A stretch of DNA of 64,000 nt, taken from contig JAUICG010000020.1 in NCBI GenBank assembly GCA_030427485.1, positions 38,362-102,361 of the forward strand. Direction: 5' to 3'. The notes below the pieces were generated by a model. That model made no database searches. It worked only from the letters and a program-made list of their open reading frames with translations, and was not told the origin of the DNA. Below, piece after piece: positions 34,466 to 47,600 of this stretch; the first letter of the stretch is position 1; every line of letters starts with the position of its first letter. A program made the position numbers and the translations under genes. The stretch is from Gammaproteobacteria bacterium. Its GTDB lineage: Bacteria; Pseudomonadota; Gammaproteobacteria; Pseudomonadales; Halieaceae.

Positions 34466-34873
34466 CCCCCACCACACGTATTCATCCTGCCGGAGTCGCT
34501 GACCAAGACCAGCACGGAGCGCGTGGTGGTACTGAACAGCATTGCCATGCGCGTGGTGGAAGCACGGCGGGGCTCGCACCCCGACTACGTGTTCAGCTAT
34601 CGCGACAAGCGACTGGGTAAGCTGCGGACCAGTGCCTGGAGACGGGCCTGGAAAAAGGCCGGTCTGCCGACCGAAGACGGTATCCTGAAGGGGGTGCATA
34701 ATTTGCGTCACACATTCGGTCGCCGTCTGCGCGGGGCCGGTGTGTCGCTGGAAACCCGCAAGGCGCTGCTCGGTCATGCGAACGGTGATATCACCACGCA
34801 TTACTCTGCTCCGGAGCTGAGTGAACTGCTGGACGCTGAGGCGGACGAGATGTGCAATGCCCAGCGCTACTAG
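34466..34873 (+). pseudogene. Tyrosine recombinase/integrase, C-terminal fragment
   Basis: The frame from 34466 reads as the second half of a phage-type integrase: VFILPESLTKTSTERVVVLNS, then GVHNLRHTFGRRLRGAGVSLETRKALLGHANGDITTHYSAPE. The H-x-L-R, G-H and catalytic Tyr boxes are present, but the N-terminal arm/core-binding domains and the first Arg box are missing. The homology starts where the Fic gene ends, so the 5-prime part has been lost by a rearrangement at about 34466. It is unlikely to be active. Confidence 0.8.
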
Positions 34874-34888
34874 CACTCGCCAGATCGC

Positions 34889-35614
34889 GTGGATACGCGC
34901 GCCGGGAGCTACAAACGCAAACTCCACACCAAGGCCGGTGAGGTTGAGGTGAAGATGCCGAAACTGCGCAAGCAGACTTTCGAAACCGCCATTATCGAGC
35001 GCTACCGGCGCATTCTGGGCGTTTCAGAGGGCAACAAGGAGGACAAGGCCGGCTGGCTGGGCTTTCTGAAGGAAATCAAGAAACGCGGTCTGGCTGGTGT
35101 CAGGCTGATATCCGATGCCTGCCTGGGTCTGGCCGAGGTGTTCCCCTATGCAGGCTGGCAGCGCTGTGCGGCCCACTTCTACCGCAATGTGTTCTCCCAC
35201 GTCCCAAGAGGCAAGATGCGGCAGGTGGCGGCCATGCTCAAAGCCATTCATGCCCAGGAGAGTCGCGAGGCAGCCGAGAGCAAATCAAAGGACGTAGTCA
35301 CCAAGCTGCGGACCATGAAACTGAAAGCCGCCGCCGAGTTGGTCGAGAAATCGATTCACGAAACCTTCGCCTACTTTGCCTACCCACCCCAGCACTGGCT
35401 AAAGATAAAGACCAACAATCCGACGGAGCGGCTACTCAAAGAGGCCAGGCGGAGAACCAAGGTGGTAGGTGCTTTCCCCGATGGAAACTCCGCCCTGATG
35501 CTGGTGGCTGCCAGATTGCGACATGTCTCCAGCACCACCTGGGGAACCCCCAAGTACATGAACATGGAACTTCTCAACGAGATGGATCAGGAGGCAATCT
35601 ACTCGGTAGCATGA
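34889..35614 (+). pseudogene. IS256-family (Mutator-type) transposase remnant with internal deletion
   Basis: The first 40 residues (DTRAGSYKRKLHTKAGEVEVKMPKLRKQTFETAIIERYRR) are from the N-terminal part of an IS256 transposase. They run straight into ILGVSEGNKEDKAGWLGFLKEIKKRGLAGVRLISDACLGL, skipping the segment with the first catalytic Asp. The C-terminal part continues through the second Asp region to the Glu region, which reads KTNNPTERLLKEARRRTKVVGAFPDGNSALMLVAARLRHV. A large in-frame deletion and a missing N-terminus make it non-functional. No terminal inverted repeats were seen. Confidence 0.82.
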
Positions 35615-35661
35615 CCAAGGACCGGGAAGCCCCCGAGAAAAAGTGCGAGAAAATATTTACA

Positions 35662-38600
35662 CTACCATCCGAATATATCAGAAATGACGTTCCCGACCCC
35701 TCGAAAAAATCCCTTTACGTTAGATTTAACCTCGCCCAACCAGTCCCCAAACGAACCATAGGTACGCCCCGTGCCCAGGAAAGAATCGTAATTAAAGTTA
35801 TAAGAGACTGCCCAATCGCTCTGATTCGCATTGTAATTTGAGGTGGATGTATTCGAGCTGCCAGTATATTGCGCAACGCTGGTCGCTGTCATTTGCTCCC
35901 AATTCCACACAGGCTTAAAAGCCGAGAGTGAAATCGTCATCGGGCCGCCGCCACTCACTGCGAAGTTGTTAGAAGTCACCGCAAGTGCGCTATATATATC
36001 GGAGGCGATGTCTTGTCCAACCGTGTACTCTTTATTGGCTTCAGTTAAAATGGCACCATAGGACAGAAACAGGCCACTAACAATCGCATCTGAAGCAGCA
36101 CCGCTGATGCCCTTTACTGCGCCTCCATTAACAAACGATACCAAGGTGGCGGCATCGATTATGTCACCCATAGCATCCGTCATCACCTCGATATTTTTGC
36201 CACCCGTTACCAAATAATCAGTTGCTGCTCCTACCCCCAAAACAAACCCCGCAGCAGCACCAACTCCTGCGCCCGCTAGACCAAAGGCAGCTATTGCTCC
36301 GGCGGATCCTGTGGCGCTAATTCCCGCAATGGCATTTGCTCCCAAATATATTGAAAGTCCGTTGAAGAGCACTGCCGTACCCGCTGTAAGAAATGGCTGC
36401 GGTACCGCGTCTCTGGTCGGTTGCTGCTGAGCCGACTTGAGTTCTGGAGCAAGCCCGGTTGAATCAGACAGTACGTTCGGAAAATTTCCCACGTAGCTGT
36501 ACAGGGAAGTCCCTCTAGCCAGCGTAGATATTGGATCCCTTCCGATAAATTGCCCTCGATTGGGATCATAGAACCGCTCACGCAGATCGATAAACCCGGT
36601 GAACTCATCATAAGGTCTGGCAGAAAAACCTAAGCCCGTATTATTAACCCCGCTGGTCTCAAGCGTCTTTCCATACATACTGTAGGTTTGTGTGCCCTCA
36701 ATATCTCCAAGCTGGTCAGTGAAAATTCTAGCGTTACCCAGCATGTCCCTATGTACATAAGTCGATTGGCCATCAACATTCACCGCAAATACGTCATCGA
36801 GGTACGTCCCGACCAGGTAATGCCTGTCTGTGACCTCAACATCGTCTACACTTATCGTCATTCCAATCAGTTGCTGCCCCGCGAATTTCTGATAGGTCAG
36901 TAGAGTAGACTGCTCGCTCGCATCAAATTCCTCGATCCGCACCCGACGACCCAATGCGTCGTACGTGTACGCCGTGCTACGCAACAATTGGCCGGCTGTG
37001 TCATAGTTATTAATGGATATGACACGGTTTGTCGCATCGTATCCGATCTCCATAAGACTTCCGTCAGCGTACTCTGTTAACGTCAAGTTACCCTGGTCAT
37101 CATGTGTATAGATATTCCCTTCGCCATCTTCTTGAACCTGATCGGCGAGATCAAAGGCAAGATTATCATCCTCTCCAGCATCTTCCAGGTTGCCATTCAG
37201 ATCAAAGTCGAATAGCTCGCTCCGCTGAACATTGTTGAGCGCCGTTACGCTGATGGGGCGACCAGTGGTGTCTCGTTGTATCGTTAATATCTCCCATTGG
37301 CCATCTATAACTTCCCAGATCTCGGTAGGTAGGCCACTCTCATTTCGGACATAGGCCATCTGCCCCAATGTTTCCACATCCGAAGCCCAGCTCACTGACT
37401 GGATGCGCCCAACCTGATCATAAGTGAATGTGTCAGTTACCCCGTTGGCATAGGTGATTCCTGAGCGGTCTCCAAACCCGTTGTATGTGACATCGGCTGT
37501 CTCGCCCTCACTGCTGGCAATTCGAGATAGGCGACCCGCTGCGTCATAGACATATGTGACAATGCGACCATCATTATCGCTCTGGCTTAAAACATTTCCC
37601 TCACCATCCCGCGAATAAGTGACTAACGACTCGCCACCATCGGCAAAGAAAAGCTGTTCCCCGGCAAGCCTGTTCAATTCGTCATAGGAAAACAGTATTC
37701 CGGTTTCAAGGTAGGCCTGGGATCCCGAGTCAATTTGCAAAGTAATCGCACTGACGACATTGCCATTGAGGTCGTAAGCAAATACGTCATCATTACCGAC
37801 AGAACGATCCAGATATATCAATCGATCACGATCATCGTAGGTATACTCGATCGAGCCTCCACCAGGGTTCTCGCGCAACAGTATGTTGCCATTAGCATCA
37901 TACTGGTAACTCGTTACCCTGCTGAGCGGATCAACCTCCTGAATAAGACGGCCGCGGCTGTCATATTGATAACTCCATTCCCCTCCCTCCGGCATGGTAT
38001 TAACAATAAGTCGATTCAGAGGGTCATAATCGAAGCGCACCTCGCCATCATCCGGATTAGTTCTACTCTTCAGATTACCATTCTCGTCATAGACAAAGTC
38101 TGTGGATATTCCCCGTTCATCAGTTACCTGGATCACACGTCCAAACGCATCATAAAGGGTGACGACGGATTGACCATCCGAATCGAAAACTTCTATCGGA
38201 CGATAGGCCTGATCATAAGTCGTGTATGTCTGTCGCTGGGGAAGTGAGGAAAGATCCTGCGGAACCAAGGGATTGCCTTCAGCATCCAGGGGCTGGCCGG
38301 AAACGTCATATCGCGTGACGGAAACGATATTACCATTCGCATCATACTCGCGTTGTTCCACGAAACCGCCCTCGCCCAACACTAGCAGAGAGCGACCCAG
38401 ATCATCATAGGTGAAGCGTGTTACACTGCCCCGACGGTCTGTTACTGACGTAAGAAACCCAGAGTCATCGTATACCGACCTAACAACTTGCCCAAGTGCA
38501 TCCTCTACCTCAATACGGCGACCGGCAAAATCATAGCGAAACAGGGTAGCATTACCCAGGGGATCGACCTGCCGCTCCACCCTGGCTCCAGCGCCATAGT

Positions 38601-41600
38601 CGAGAAAACTCGATGCACCATCGATGTGCAGTGTCTGTACGCGTCGGTTCAACTCATCATAAGCGAACGATGTTGATATCCCGTTGGCATTGGTCTGTGT
38701 GACTAGATTGCCTGCTGCGTCGTAACTCACACTTGAACGCGTGTAATCGGCCGCGATGACATCTGTCAGCCGCCGGTTTAGGTCATACTCAAACTGCGTC
38801 ACCTGACCCAGCGCATCTGTCTGACTAACCAAGTTCCCGTTATCGTCATAACTCCAGTAGGACGTGTAACCCAGCGCCGGGTTAGCGACACCAGACTCAT
38901 CGTGTCCCAGCGCTTGAGTTACTTCAATCGCCCGACCGAGCAAATCGTAGCCCGTAGTCGTTCTACCTCCGGTCGGATCGATAACATGTATGCGATTACC
39001 TACTGCATCGTACTGGTAGCGCCAGAGAATGAAACTGTCATTGAGTACAACATTCTCCAAGTCCGGGTTGTCAAGCCATGAGTCCGGAGTGAGATCTCTG
39101 AAGGAGCCAAGCAGTTGACCATTATCGCTATAGCCATAGTAGGTCGTGTAGTCACCGTCCAGCGTGGACTCCAAAGCATTACCCAATGGATCTGTAACAC
39201 TGGTGAGCAAACCCCTGTCATCATAGGTCATGCTAGTGACGTTGCCCAATGCATCAATCAACTGCAGCAGGTTACCAGTGTCATCGTACTGATAGGCGGT
39301 ATTACCTATACCGTCCGGCCTGGTCATGGCAGTCACGAGGTTATAGATACCTAAAGCGGGAATGGGGTTCTCATACTCATAGCTCGTTTCAATGCCACGC
39401 TTATCAAGATAACTGGTGACGTTACCGTACTCGTCATGATCGAAGTACTCCTGCTGACCATAGTAATCTTCGATTTCGATCAGCAGCCCGTTTTCCCATG
39501 TCCACTCGGTCGAGGTAAGATCCTCCTGGCGCTGCTGCACCAGGTAGCCGTCGCCGTCATAGCTGAAAAGCTGGTTATTACCAAGCTCATCAACTAACTC
39601 GGTTTGCTGGTGATACCGGCTGTAATAATAGGTCTCCACACCCCCTTCCGGATCGACGACCTGGAAGACCTGTCCGGTTGGATAATATGTTACGCTGTGG
39701 ACGCCGCCGTCAGCATTCTCGATCTGAGCCAACTGGTCATTGTTGCTATAGCCGTAGTTGAGAGTGAGCGCGGGCGTTTCAGCGTCACTCGGCATAACTA
39801 CTGAAGTCAGCTTATTTCCTGTGTACCCGTACTGCCATATGCGACCCGCAGAATCGCTGACTTCGGTGATTTTGTTGTTGTTCCATGTAAAGGAAATAAA
39901 AGTAGCGGGATCGTTGTCGTTATAGACGCGCTGTACGCGTGGCTGCCCTTCGTAATCAATGACCAGTTGATTGCTATTCGCATCCACTACTCCGACCAGC
40001 TTGCCAGAGTTATCAAAACGGAACTGAGCACCGTCGGTGCCTGTATACTGATAGGCATGATTGCCAGAATGCTCGGAAAATGAGCCAAACAGGTTAGCGT
40101 CGTTGCTGTACCCTCCCTCTGCTTTTTCCGTAAACGTAATTCTGACGCCGTCACTGCTGTGCCAGACAACCTGGTTGCCGCTCTCAAAAGACAGATAGTC
40201 ACTGTATGAGTAGACCCATCCCACGCCGAGACCGACGTCCTCTTGGGACTGCGAATCGTAGTGACGTGCGAACTCCAAAGGTACGCCGATACTGGGCAAC
40301 CTTAAATCAACCTGGTCAATCGCCAGATTGCCATTGGCGGGGTTGACGCCTAGGTCACCCACGCGGGAGTGGCCAAAGTAAGACCCTTCCGGTATATCAG
40401 GAAAATCAAGGGGTATATCGGACGCAACACCTCCCCTGTAATCCGGGGACACTAAAAACCCGCCATCGTAATTCTCGTAGTCACCGCCGAGTAGCACATA
40501 CCCCACATCAATCTTCCCTAATTTCGTAGGCTTCTGTGGCACGATAGCTGTAGCTCCGTTGGCAACTCCAACGGCGATATTTTGCTCCACCTCGGTGGAC
40601 AAATTGAGCAGGGGTAGGAGTTCATCGATATTTTCCGAGGTGATGGTAAATACCTGATTCTTCCCTTCTGCCTGTTGCTGATGCGCGATTTGCAGAGACT
40701 TGACTGTGGACAAAGTCTTGAGCCCCAGAAGGCTTTCCCACAGGTCGTGTTCCAGAGCCGATGCCTGATACCCCATTAATTCTCTGTCGTGCCCAAGAGT
40801 TTGTGAGTCACCGTCAAAATAGACCCAATCGCCATAGGTTGATTCACTTTGAACAGAAATCACTGGGTCTTTCAGCACCCATGGATATGCGCCATCCCCT
40901 CCAAAACTGCCTTGTTTTTTAGCATGAACGACCACAAGGCCCGGCGACGTGACTTTGGTGGCGCCAACCAGGCGACTGATATCATCAACAGAGCTGTCGA
41001 TAGAATGTAAGTACTGCGTTGCAGCCAGGCTCAATAGCGCCGTCGAATGGCCGTCAAGATCAAATGTTCCGGAGTCAGCGAGGTCATCTGTAAGAGCTAC
41101 CAGTTCAGCATGGCGGCGTGCGAGCAGCCAATCCGACTGCTGATTCGCTTCCAGGCCAAGCGAGACGTAGTCAGGCGACTTGCGCACCACAGAGAATTGG
41201 TTTTCAGCGCCGTTCCCCCAGCCATTGCCTGTATCCGAAACGCGCCCAAGCAAATTGGAATTCGGCCCTTCGTACTCGACATGAAGCGTAAAATTCTTGC
41301 CTAGCCTGACTGCGCTACCTACAGCGACTTCTTGGCCATCTACCAGTAGTTTTGGACTAATACCATTAGGGTTATAATCGGGAAACCTGAACAGATTTGC
41401 ATAATAGATTCCATTCAGCGCGTGATAAATATCCGTGAATGCCATTGGACCAACGGCCGTAATGGGGGGGTTCCTGCCATCGTTTAATCGGAAATATCTC
41501 CAATCTTCATGACTAACATCAACCCGTTTCTCGCTAATTTCTGACAGACGGACCTCGTATTCAAATTTGTTCCCAGTCGGAAAAACAAATTGCTGGCCAT

Positions 41601-44600
41601 ATGACGTATCGTTGTACTCATAAGTAATTGTAACTTTCTCATACATGCTATCCGGAACCAGCTCCGGCGCATAATATGAGGTGTTCCTGGTCGCATATTC
41701 CAACCCTGGCAAAAACTGAAACGAGCGGTGCAGTAATGTGTTATCGCTACCAATATCAGAGACGCTCGCATCAGGCTGATGCACTGCGAGATAGTCCTTC
41801 AGTTGATCGGCCCAGAACTCCAACGGCAGATCACGTCGCTCCTGGCTAAGGTAGCCGACATCATCAAGGTCATCGGGGTCATCAAGGACATCGAAAGGCA
41901 CTAATTGACTAATATCGTCGATACCATATTCATAGTCACTGAGCTTGTAACTCGGGTCGAGTTCATGCCACCTGCTACCGCCTTCACCATCTGGCAACGT
42001 TAGACGCACCCAAGCATGGGCCATGTAGGCTTCGTCGGCGACAGTGCTGACATCCGGTGGCGCCAACTGCCCATTAGTAAGGCCCGCCTGGTAAAACAGT
42101 TCCGCGGCCGCCTGCTGGTCCGTCACACCGACCCACGGCTGTAACTGATCAAGCGTAAACAGGCGCGCATCACCGACCACCAGCTCAGCCTCTATGCCCG
42201 CCCTTTCCAGTAGCTCTATCAATAGCAACGACTGCTCCCAGGCGTTGGCGGACTGTGTGTGTAGTGTGGCGCCAGTTCCCTTTAAAATGCCACTATAGGC
42301 CTCGTACTCAATATTGTTGTAAACCCATTCGTAAATCTGTATGGGATTGAAATGTAATGACTCAACAATCTCGTCGAGCATGCGTTCAGTAATCTGCTCT
42401 ACCGTCAAGTTCGGGTCATTAAACATCAACGCTGCGTCAATGCGACCGATGTCGGGCGCCAAATCCAATGCATATGGTAAGCCGCCAATGGTCGAAAAAT
42501 CGGCCGTATCCAACGGATTGCCATGAAGCCGCAACACATCGAGATTCGGATTGACCTCAAAAATACTGAGATCGTCAATGACGTTATAGCGCAAATCCAG
42601 ACTACGGAGTTTATCCAGTTGCGCGAATAGCGCCGTATCCGCAGCAGTCAGGTTAGCTCCGACGATACTAAGTTCCTGCAACTGAGAGAATGCTGCAATG
42701 ACTTCCAGATTATTGAGTGTATTAGTGGGCATATCCCAGTTACCTGGTGCAATACTCAGGGACTGCAGATTTCTGGCCCACTCTAGACCGGTCAGGTCCG
42801 AAACGGCTGTTAAATCGAGACGTAACGAGGTGAGGACGCTCAGGTGTGAAGGGCGTAGTATTTCGGCCGATTCAATTCCAAGCTCTTTCTTGAGCGCACT
42901 CTCCAGAATCTCATCTGCAAAAACGACAGCCAGATCAACATCAAACCGGCCAAGTGTCGCGCCCAATGTGTAGTCGCCTCGCAGATTCATGACCTGGTCT
43001 GGGTTCAGGATGATGCGGTACTCACCGTTGTCAGTGCCCTCCCAGGTGCCCCCGGGAGGTGAAACAACGTAAGTGGCGTTGGCTGTATTTGTTTCAGGGC
43101 CGGGGTCCAGACTGACCAGCGTTGCCACCAACACCGAGCCATCCGGTGCGACTACAGCGATGTCATTTCCGTCCAAAGAGGTCAGATCCAGATCAGCACC
43201 GGACGGGTCCTCATAGCTGACCGTAAAGGTCTTTCCGACGCCGTTGTTTACCAGGATGGGGGCGAGACGACCATTAATGCTGAGGTCTTGCAGTTCCGCG
43301 AAGGGCAGTTTCAGTGCACCAGTTGTCCCGATCGTGAAGAAGCCCAATTGATCGGTAACAGCGCTGATCTGGTTATTTTCCAGACCGCCAGACTCCTGAT
43401 TGAGAACACGCCATTGTCGGCCATCGGTAGATTGCAGAACCCGCAATCGATCAAGCTCGAAACCGTCCAATGTAGAGGGATCAATGTTAAATGTTAGTTG
43501 TGTATTGGCTATCGCACTGCGCGTCGACTCAATATACCAAACGTCGCTCAGCGTTTGTGTCTGGTCAATCTCCGAAAAATACGCGACCTCTTCGTCATAG
43601 TGGCGAATAGTATTGGTCGCCACGCCACTGACGTCGGAGGCGTCTGTAAAACGCAGTATTAACCCTGCAGCAATCGAACCATCCGTAGAATCGGACTGGC
43701 CCACGATCACATTGCCAGAATCGCCGGCACGGGTCCTGACAATAAATTCCCTCGAACCAGGATCAGCGGCCAAATCATCCCGATCGGCAACGAGTACGAT
43801 CTCCTCAAACTCTTCATTAGTGACCCCGGACATCACCAGATCAGGTGCCTTGTCCCCATCGACATCGCCCACGAAAGCGATATTTTCAAACGACCCGGAG
43901 AAAAATCGCCCATCAAACGTAAAGCTATTGTCTGGATCGATATCACCGTATGTGCCTGAACGCCCGTGAATCGCCATGGCCCCGGAACCAATGCCAACGA
44001 GCACATCCGAGTATCCATCCTGATCGAAGTCGCCAATACTCTGGATCTTCGTCAGCTGATTGCCGCCATCAAAATAGTCCCAATCGGAAGTAGTGGTGGG
44101 AGGACGGATTAAAAAACCGTAGAAGAATGGCCCCTGCGCCGTATCTAGATCGACACCTTCTGCATTACCCAGAACAATGTGCGCGCGACCGGTTAAGCTG
44201 GTTTCATAAACTACTGAGCCCTCCGAATCAGTTTCCGTAAGGATCCCTCCAGATTCGGCAAAAGCGAGATCACTAAAACCATCTCCATTGAAGTCACCGG
44301 CCGAACTGATGGCCAAGCCATCAGGCAAGTCATCCCTACCAAGGATTCGCATACCCTGACTGCCGAGAGCGCTCGCGTCCAAGATAGGAGAGGAGTACTG
44401 AGCGCCAAATACAATGTAGACATCTCCGGTCCCGCCATTGACGTTGACGGTTTGCAAAGACAAATCGCCATTTTCATCAGGCAAAGCTCGCTGTTTTGTC
44501 TTAGATATGCGCTCTAGGGAGATTGCCACGTCGTCATATCCGTCACCGTTAAAATCGCCAAGGTAACTAACGTCATTCGCAAACTCGACCACAGAATCAC

Positions 44601-47600
44601 TACCAGTTGATTCTGTGTAATCTATTCGAATCGAGAGATTCGATGCTAACAGTCCTTCTACCGGAAACTGGTAAGATTGATCAGTCCCAAATACTATATA
44701 AGCTGCATCGGCACCGGTGGCTCCCAACGCAATATCTGAAAGGCCATCACCGTTAAAGTCACCTATCCCGGACACAGAGGTGCCTAGTCTCATGCTGCTC
44801 TGGCCTCGTGTATCACCAGATAAAATGATGCCGCCGGCGTTACGGGATATGTCTTCAAGCTGGATGGTCTCAGCGGATTCACGCCCATATACAATGTAGA
44901 CCTCTCCACCGGTGTCACCCCCGTTTGTCTGCCCCTCATCAGCAGCACCAATCACGATATCGGCCAAGCCATCGCCATTGAAATCTCCAGCGGAGGACGC
45001 AACGAAGCTCGGGGTAGATATGTTTGTTAGGATTTGAACACCCTCGCCGGTTGTAACCAGGGAGTTCAGGTCCACGCTTGGACTTTCATCCGGCGAACCG
45101 AAAACGATGTAGGCGCCATGAAAGCCATTGGATTTTCCGTAAACCAGCACATCTGAAAAGCCATCGCCATTGAAGTCACCAGCCCCTGTCACGGTGCGGT
45201 TCGTACCTACATCAGTATCAACTCCTGTGATCTTAAGGCCAGTTCCGTTGTCCAGCCTATGGTCGACATCCACACCGCCTGTGTTAATTTCACCCACCCA
45301 ACTCAAAGGTGCAACAGGATCCCCAACTGCGTCCAAAACAGAGCCCGCTTCGTCACCAAGAACGACTCCCAAAATACCGTCCGATAGACCAAAGATCGGA
45401 AAACGCCAGGTAAACGCGTCGACTTGAGTTGGCGTTCCTATCGTGGCACCTGACGATGCTGTGCCTACGATTGACAAATCGTTAGAATCGACTTCACTAA
45501 CAAAGGTAGGCATCTGAAAATCAAAGTACGCTGTGCCGCCCGGCGCGTGCTGGACAATGCGCTCATTCGAACCACTAAAATAGTCGGCTTCTGCCGTAGA
45601 AACCCGCGGAGCGAGGTTCTGCTCGATAACTGACGGCGACCATGAAGTAAAAAACTCGTCGCTGAATTGAATACTGCTTGGAGCGTGATCGTAAAAAATC
45701 AGCTGCTCCCGGGTATCATTGATCGTTATTACAAATATTTCTGGATTTATAGAATTCCTCGAGACAGACACATCAACCGGGGCCAAGCCGCCTACGAGGA
45801 TTATGTTTGGTCCGGAAAATCCAGTATTATAGACCACATCAACACCATAACCACGCCCAAAACTCACCAGATCCTCTCCATCGAGCTTAATTACGTCGTT
45901 ACCTGGCCCTCCATCAAATATATCCGCTCCATCCAAATCATGAAGATAATCGTCGCCCTCACCTCCATATAGGTTGTCATTACCTGCCTCTCCAAAGAGG
46001 TTATCGTCGCCCTCTTCCCCATAGGCAGTATCGTTTCCACTACCGAGCCAAATGTCGTCATTTCCATTTTTTCCATATACCACTTGATCGCCACCGGCTT
46101 GATACAAGTAGTCATCTGAGTCAGTTCCCAACTGACCCAGAATGCCCAAGAAAAGATTGATCGGGTTCAGTGATACGTCATCGAAAACGATATCAAGGTC
46201 GTCTATACCCACAGAGGAATTAGGGTGCGGATGCCAATCTATGGTCAGGCGATCATTGCTGGTGAGTGACTCAATGACGAGGTACGGGACGGTAAAGTTG
46301 ACGCCAAACTGACCTCCGATAACCCCTTCACCTTCAATGCCGAAAATTCTAAACTGGTCGCGATTAAACCCATCAAATCTGATCGTCTCAGCTGTCCAGA
46401 TTTCCTCGGAGATAAAATCATTTCCGAAATTGCCACTGAAAATATAAGTGTCGCTACCAGGGCCGCCATACAGTATGTCGTTACCTTCACCGCCATCGAG
46501 AGTATCAGCGCCTGCCTCACCGTATAATTCGTCGTTACCGGCACCACCCGAAACCGTATCATTGCCGGCGCCCATTCTTGCGAGGTCATCACCACCCGCA
46601 GTATCGAGCGTATCGTTACCGATTCCTCTGAACAGATTGTCAGATGCTCCGCTTGCGGATGTGCTGAATACAATATCGGTAATCTGGGAGGCATCCCACG
46701 TCACATTGGATGATTCAAAATATATACTTGGACCTACTTGCTGTGACGCAGCAATGTTGCGGTCTGGCGACCAACCAATGATTGCTACATCTGCCCCCGA
46801 TGAGCCGATGCGGTCCAGAACAAGACCCTCGCTCAGGTTTTCGTTCCCTGGATATTTCAGGTAGTAGTCAAGATATAAAGAAATATCGTCAAAGTCCCTG
46901 AGTTGTATTAAACCCTGCTGACTTTGAACCCTAAATGCCTCCCAATCAGGATCCGAAATCAGATCATGGCCGAATCCAGCATCCAAAAAGTATCTATCTA
47001 CGCCCAACCCACCATCTATACTATCCGCACCCTCTTTGCCCGAAATGGTGTCATCACCACCATTGGCCGAGATCCAGTCATCACCTTCACCAGCGTCAAT
47101 CAGATCGTCCAGATCCCCTGCCCAAATTGTGTCATCGCCTTCATATGCCGCGATTACACTGGCCGCATTTCCGGAAAATAGAATGTCGTCTGAAGGCGTG
47201 CCAATAGACGAAAAGGCTCGCGATCGCACATCTGAAGTGCTCCAGGTGGCATCATCAAACTCAAGGCTTACCTCATAGACCTGACTAATTGGTCCCCAGG
47301 ACAACAAAAGGCGATCATCAGTCCCGACAAGTTCGATAGCCGATACTAAACCTGTAATCGGACTTCTCGCTGTAACGACCTCTACCTGTGATGAATCTAT
47401 GCCTGCAAAGCGCACCGACTGACTAGAATACGCAATAATTGTATCGGTGCCGTAGCTTGGCTTGAAAATATAGGTGCTATCTTCTAAACCATAGAGAAGG
47501 TCATTCCCGAATCCTCCGTCGAGAACGTCAAACTCCCCGAGCGCAAATTGACCGAATTTGTTCGCGTAGAGCGTATCATCGCCCTCCCCTCCAAAAAGCT

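Noticed and set aside
35611..35841. Rightward frame at the 3-prime end of the giant gene considered as an immunity gene
   Set aside because: It is mostly antisense to the giant gene's end, has no ribosome site, and the sequence is low-complexity; no support.
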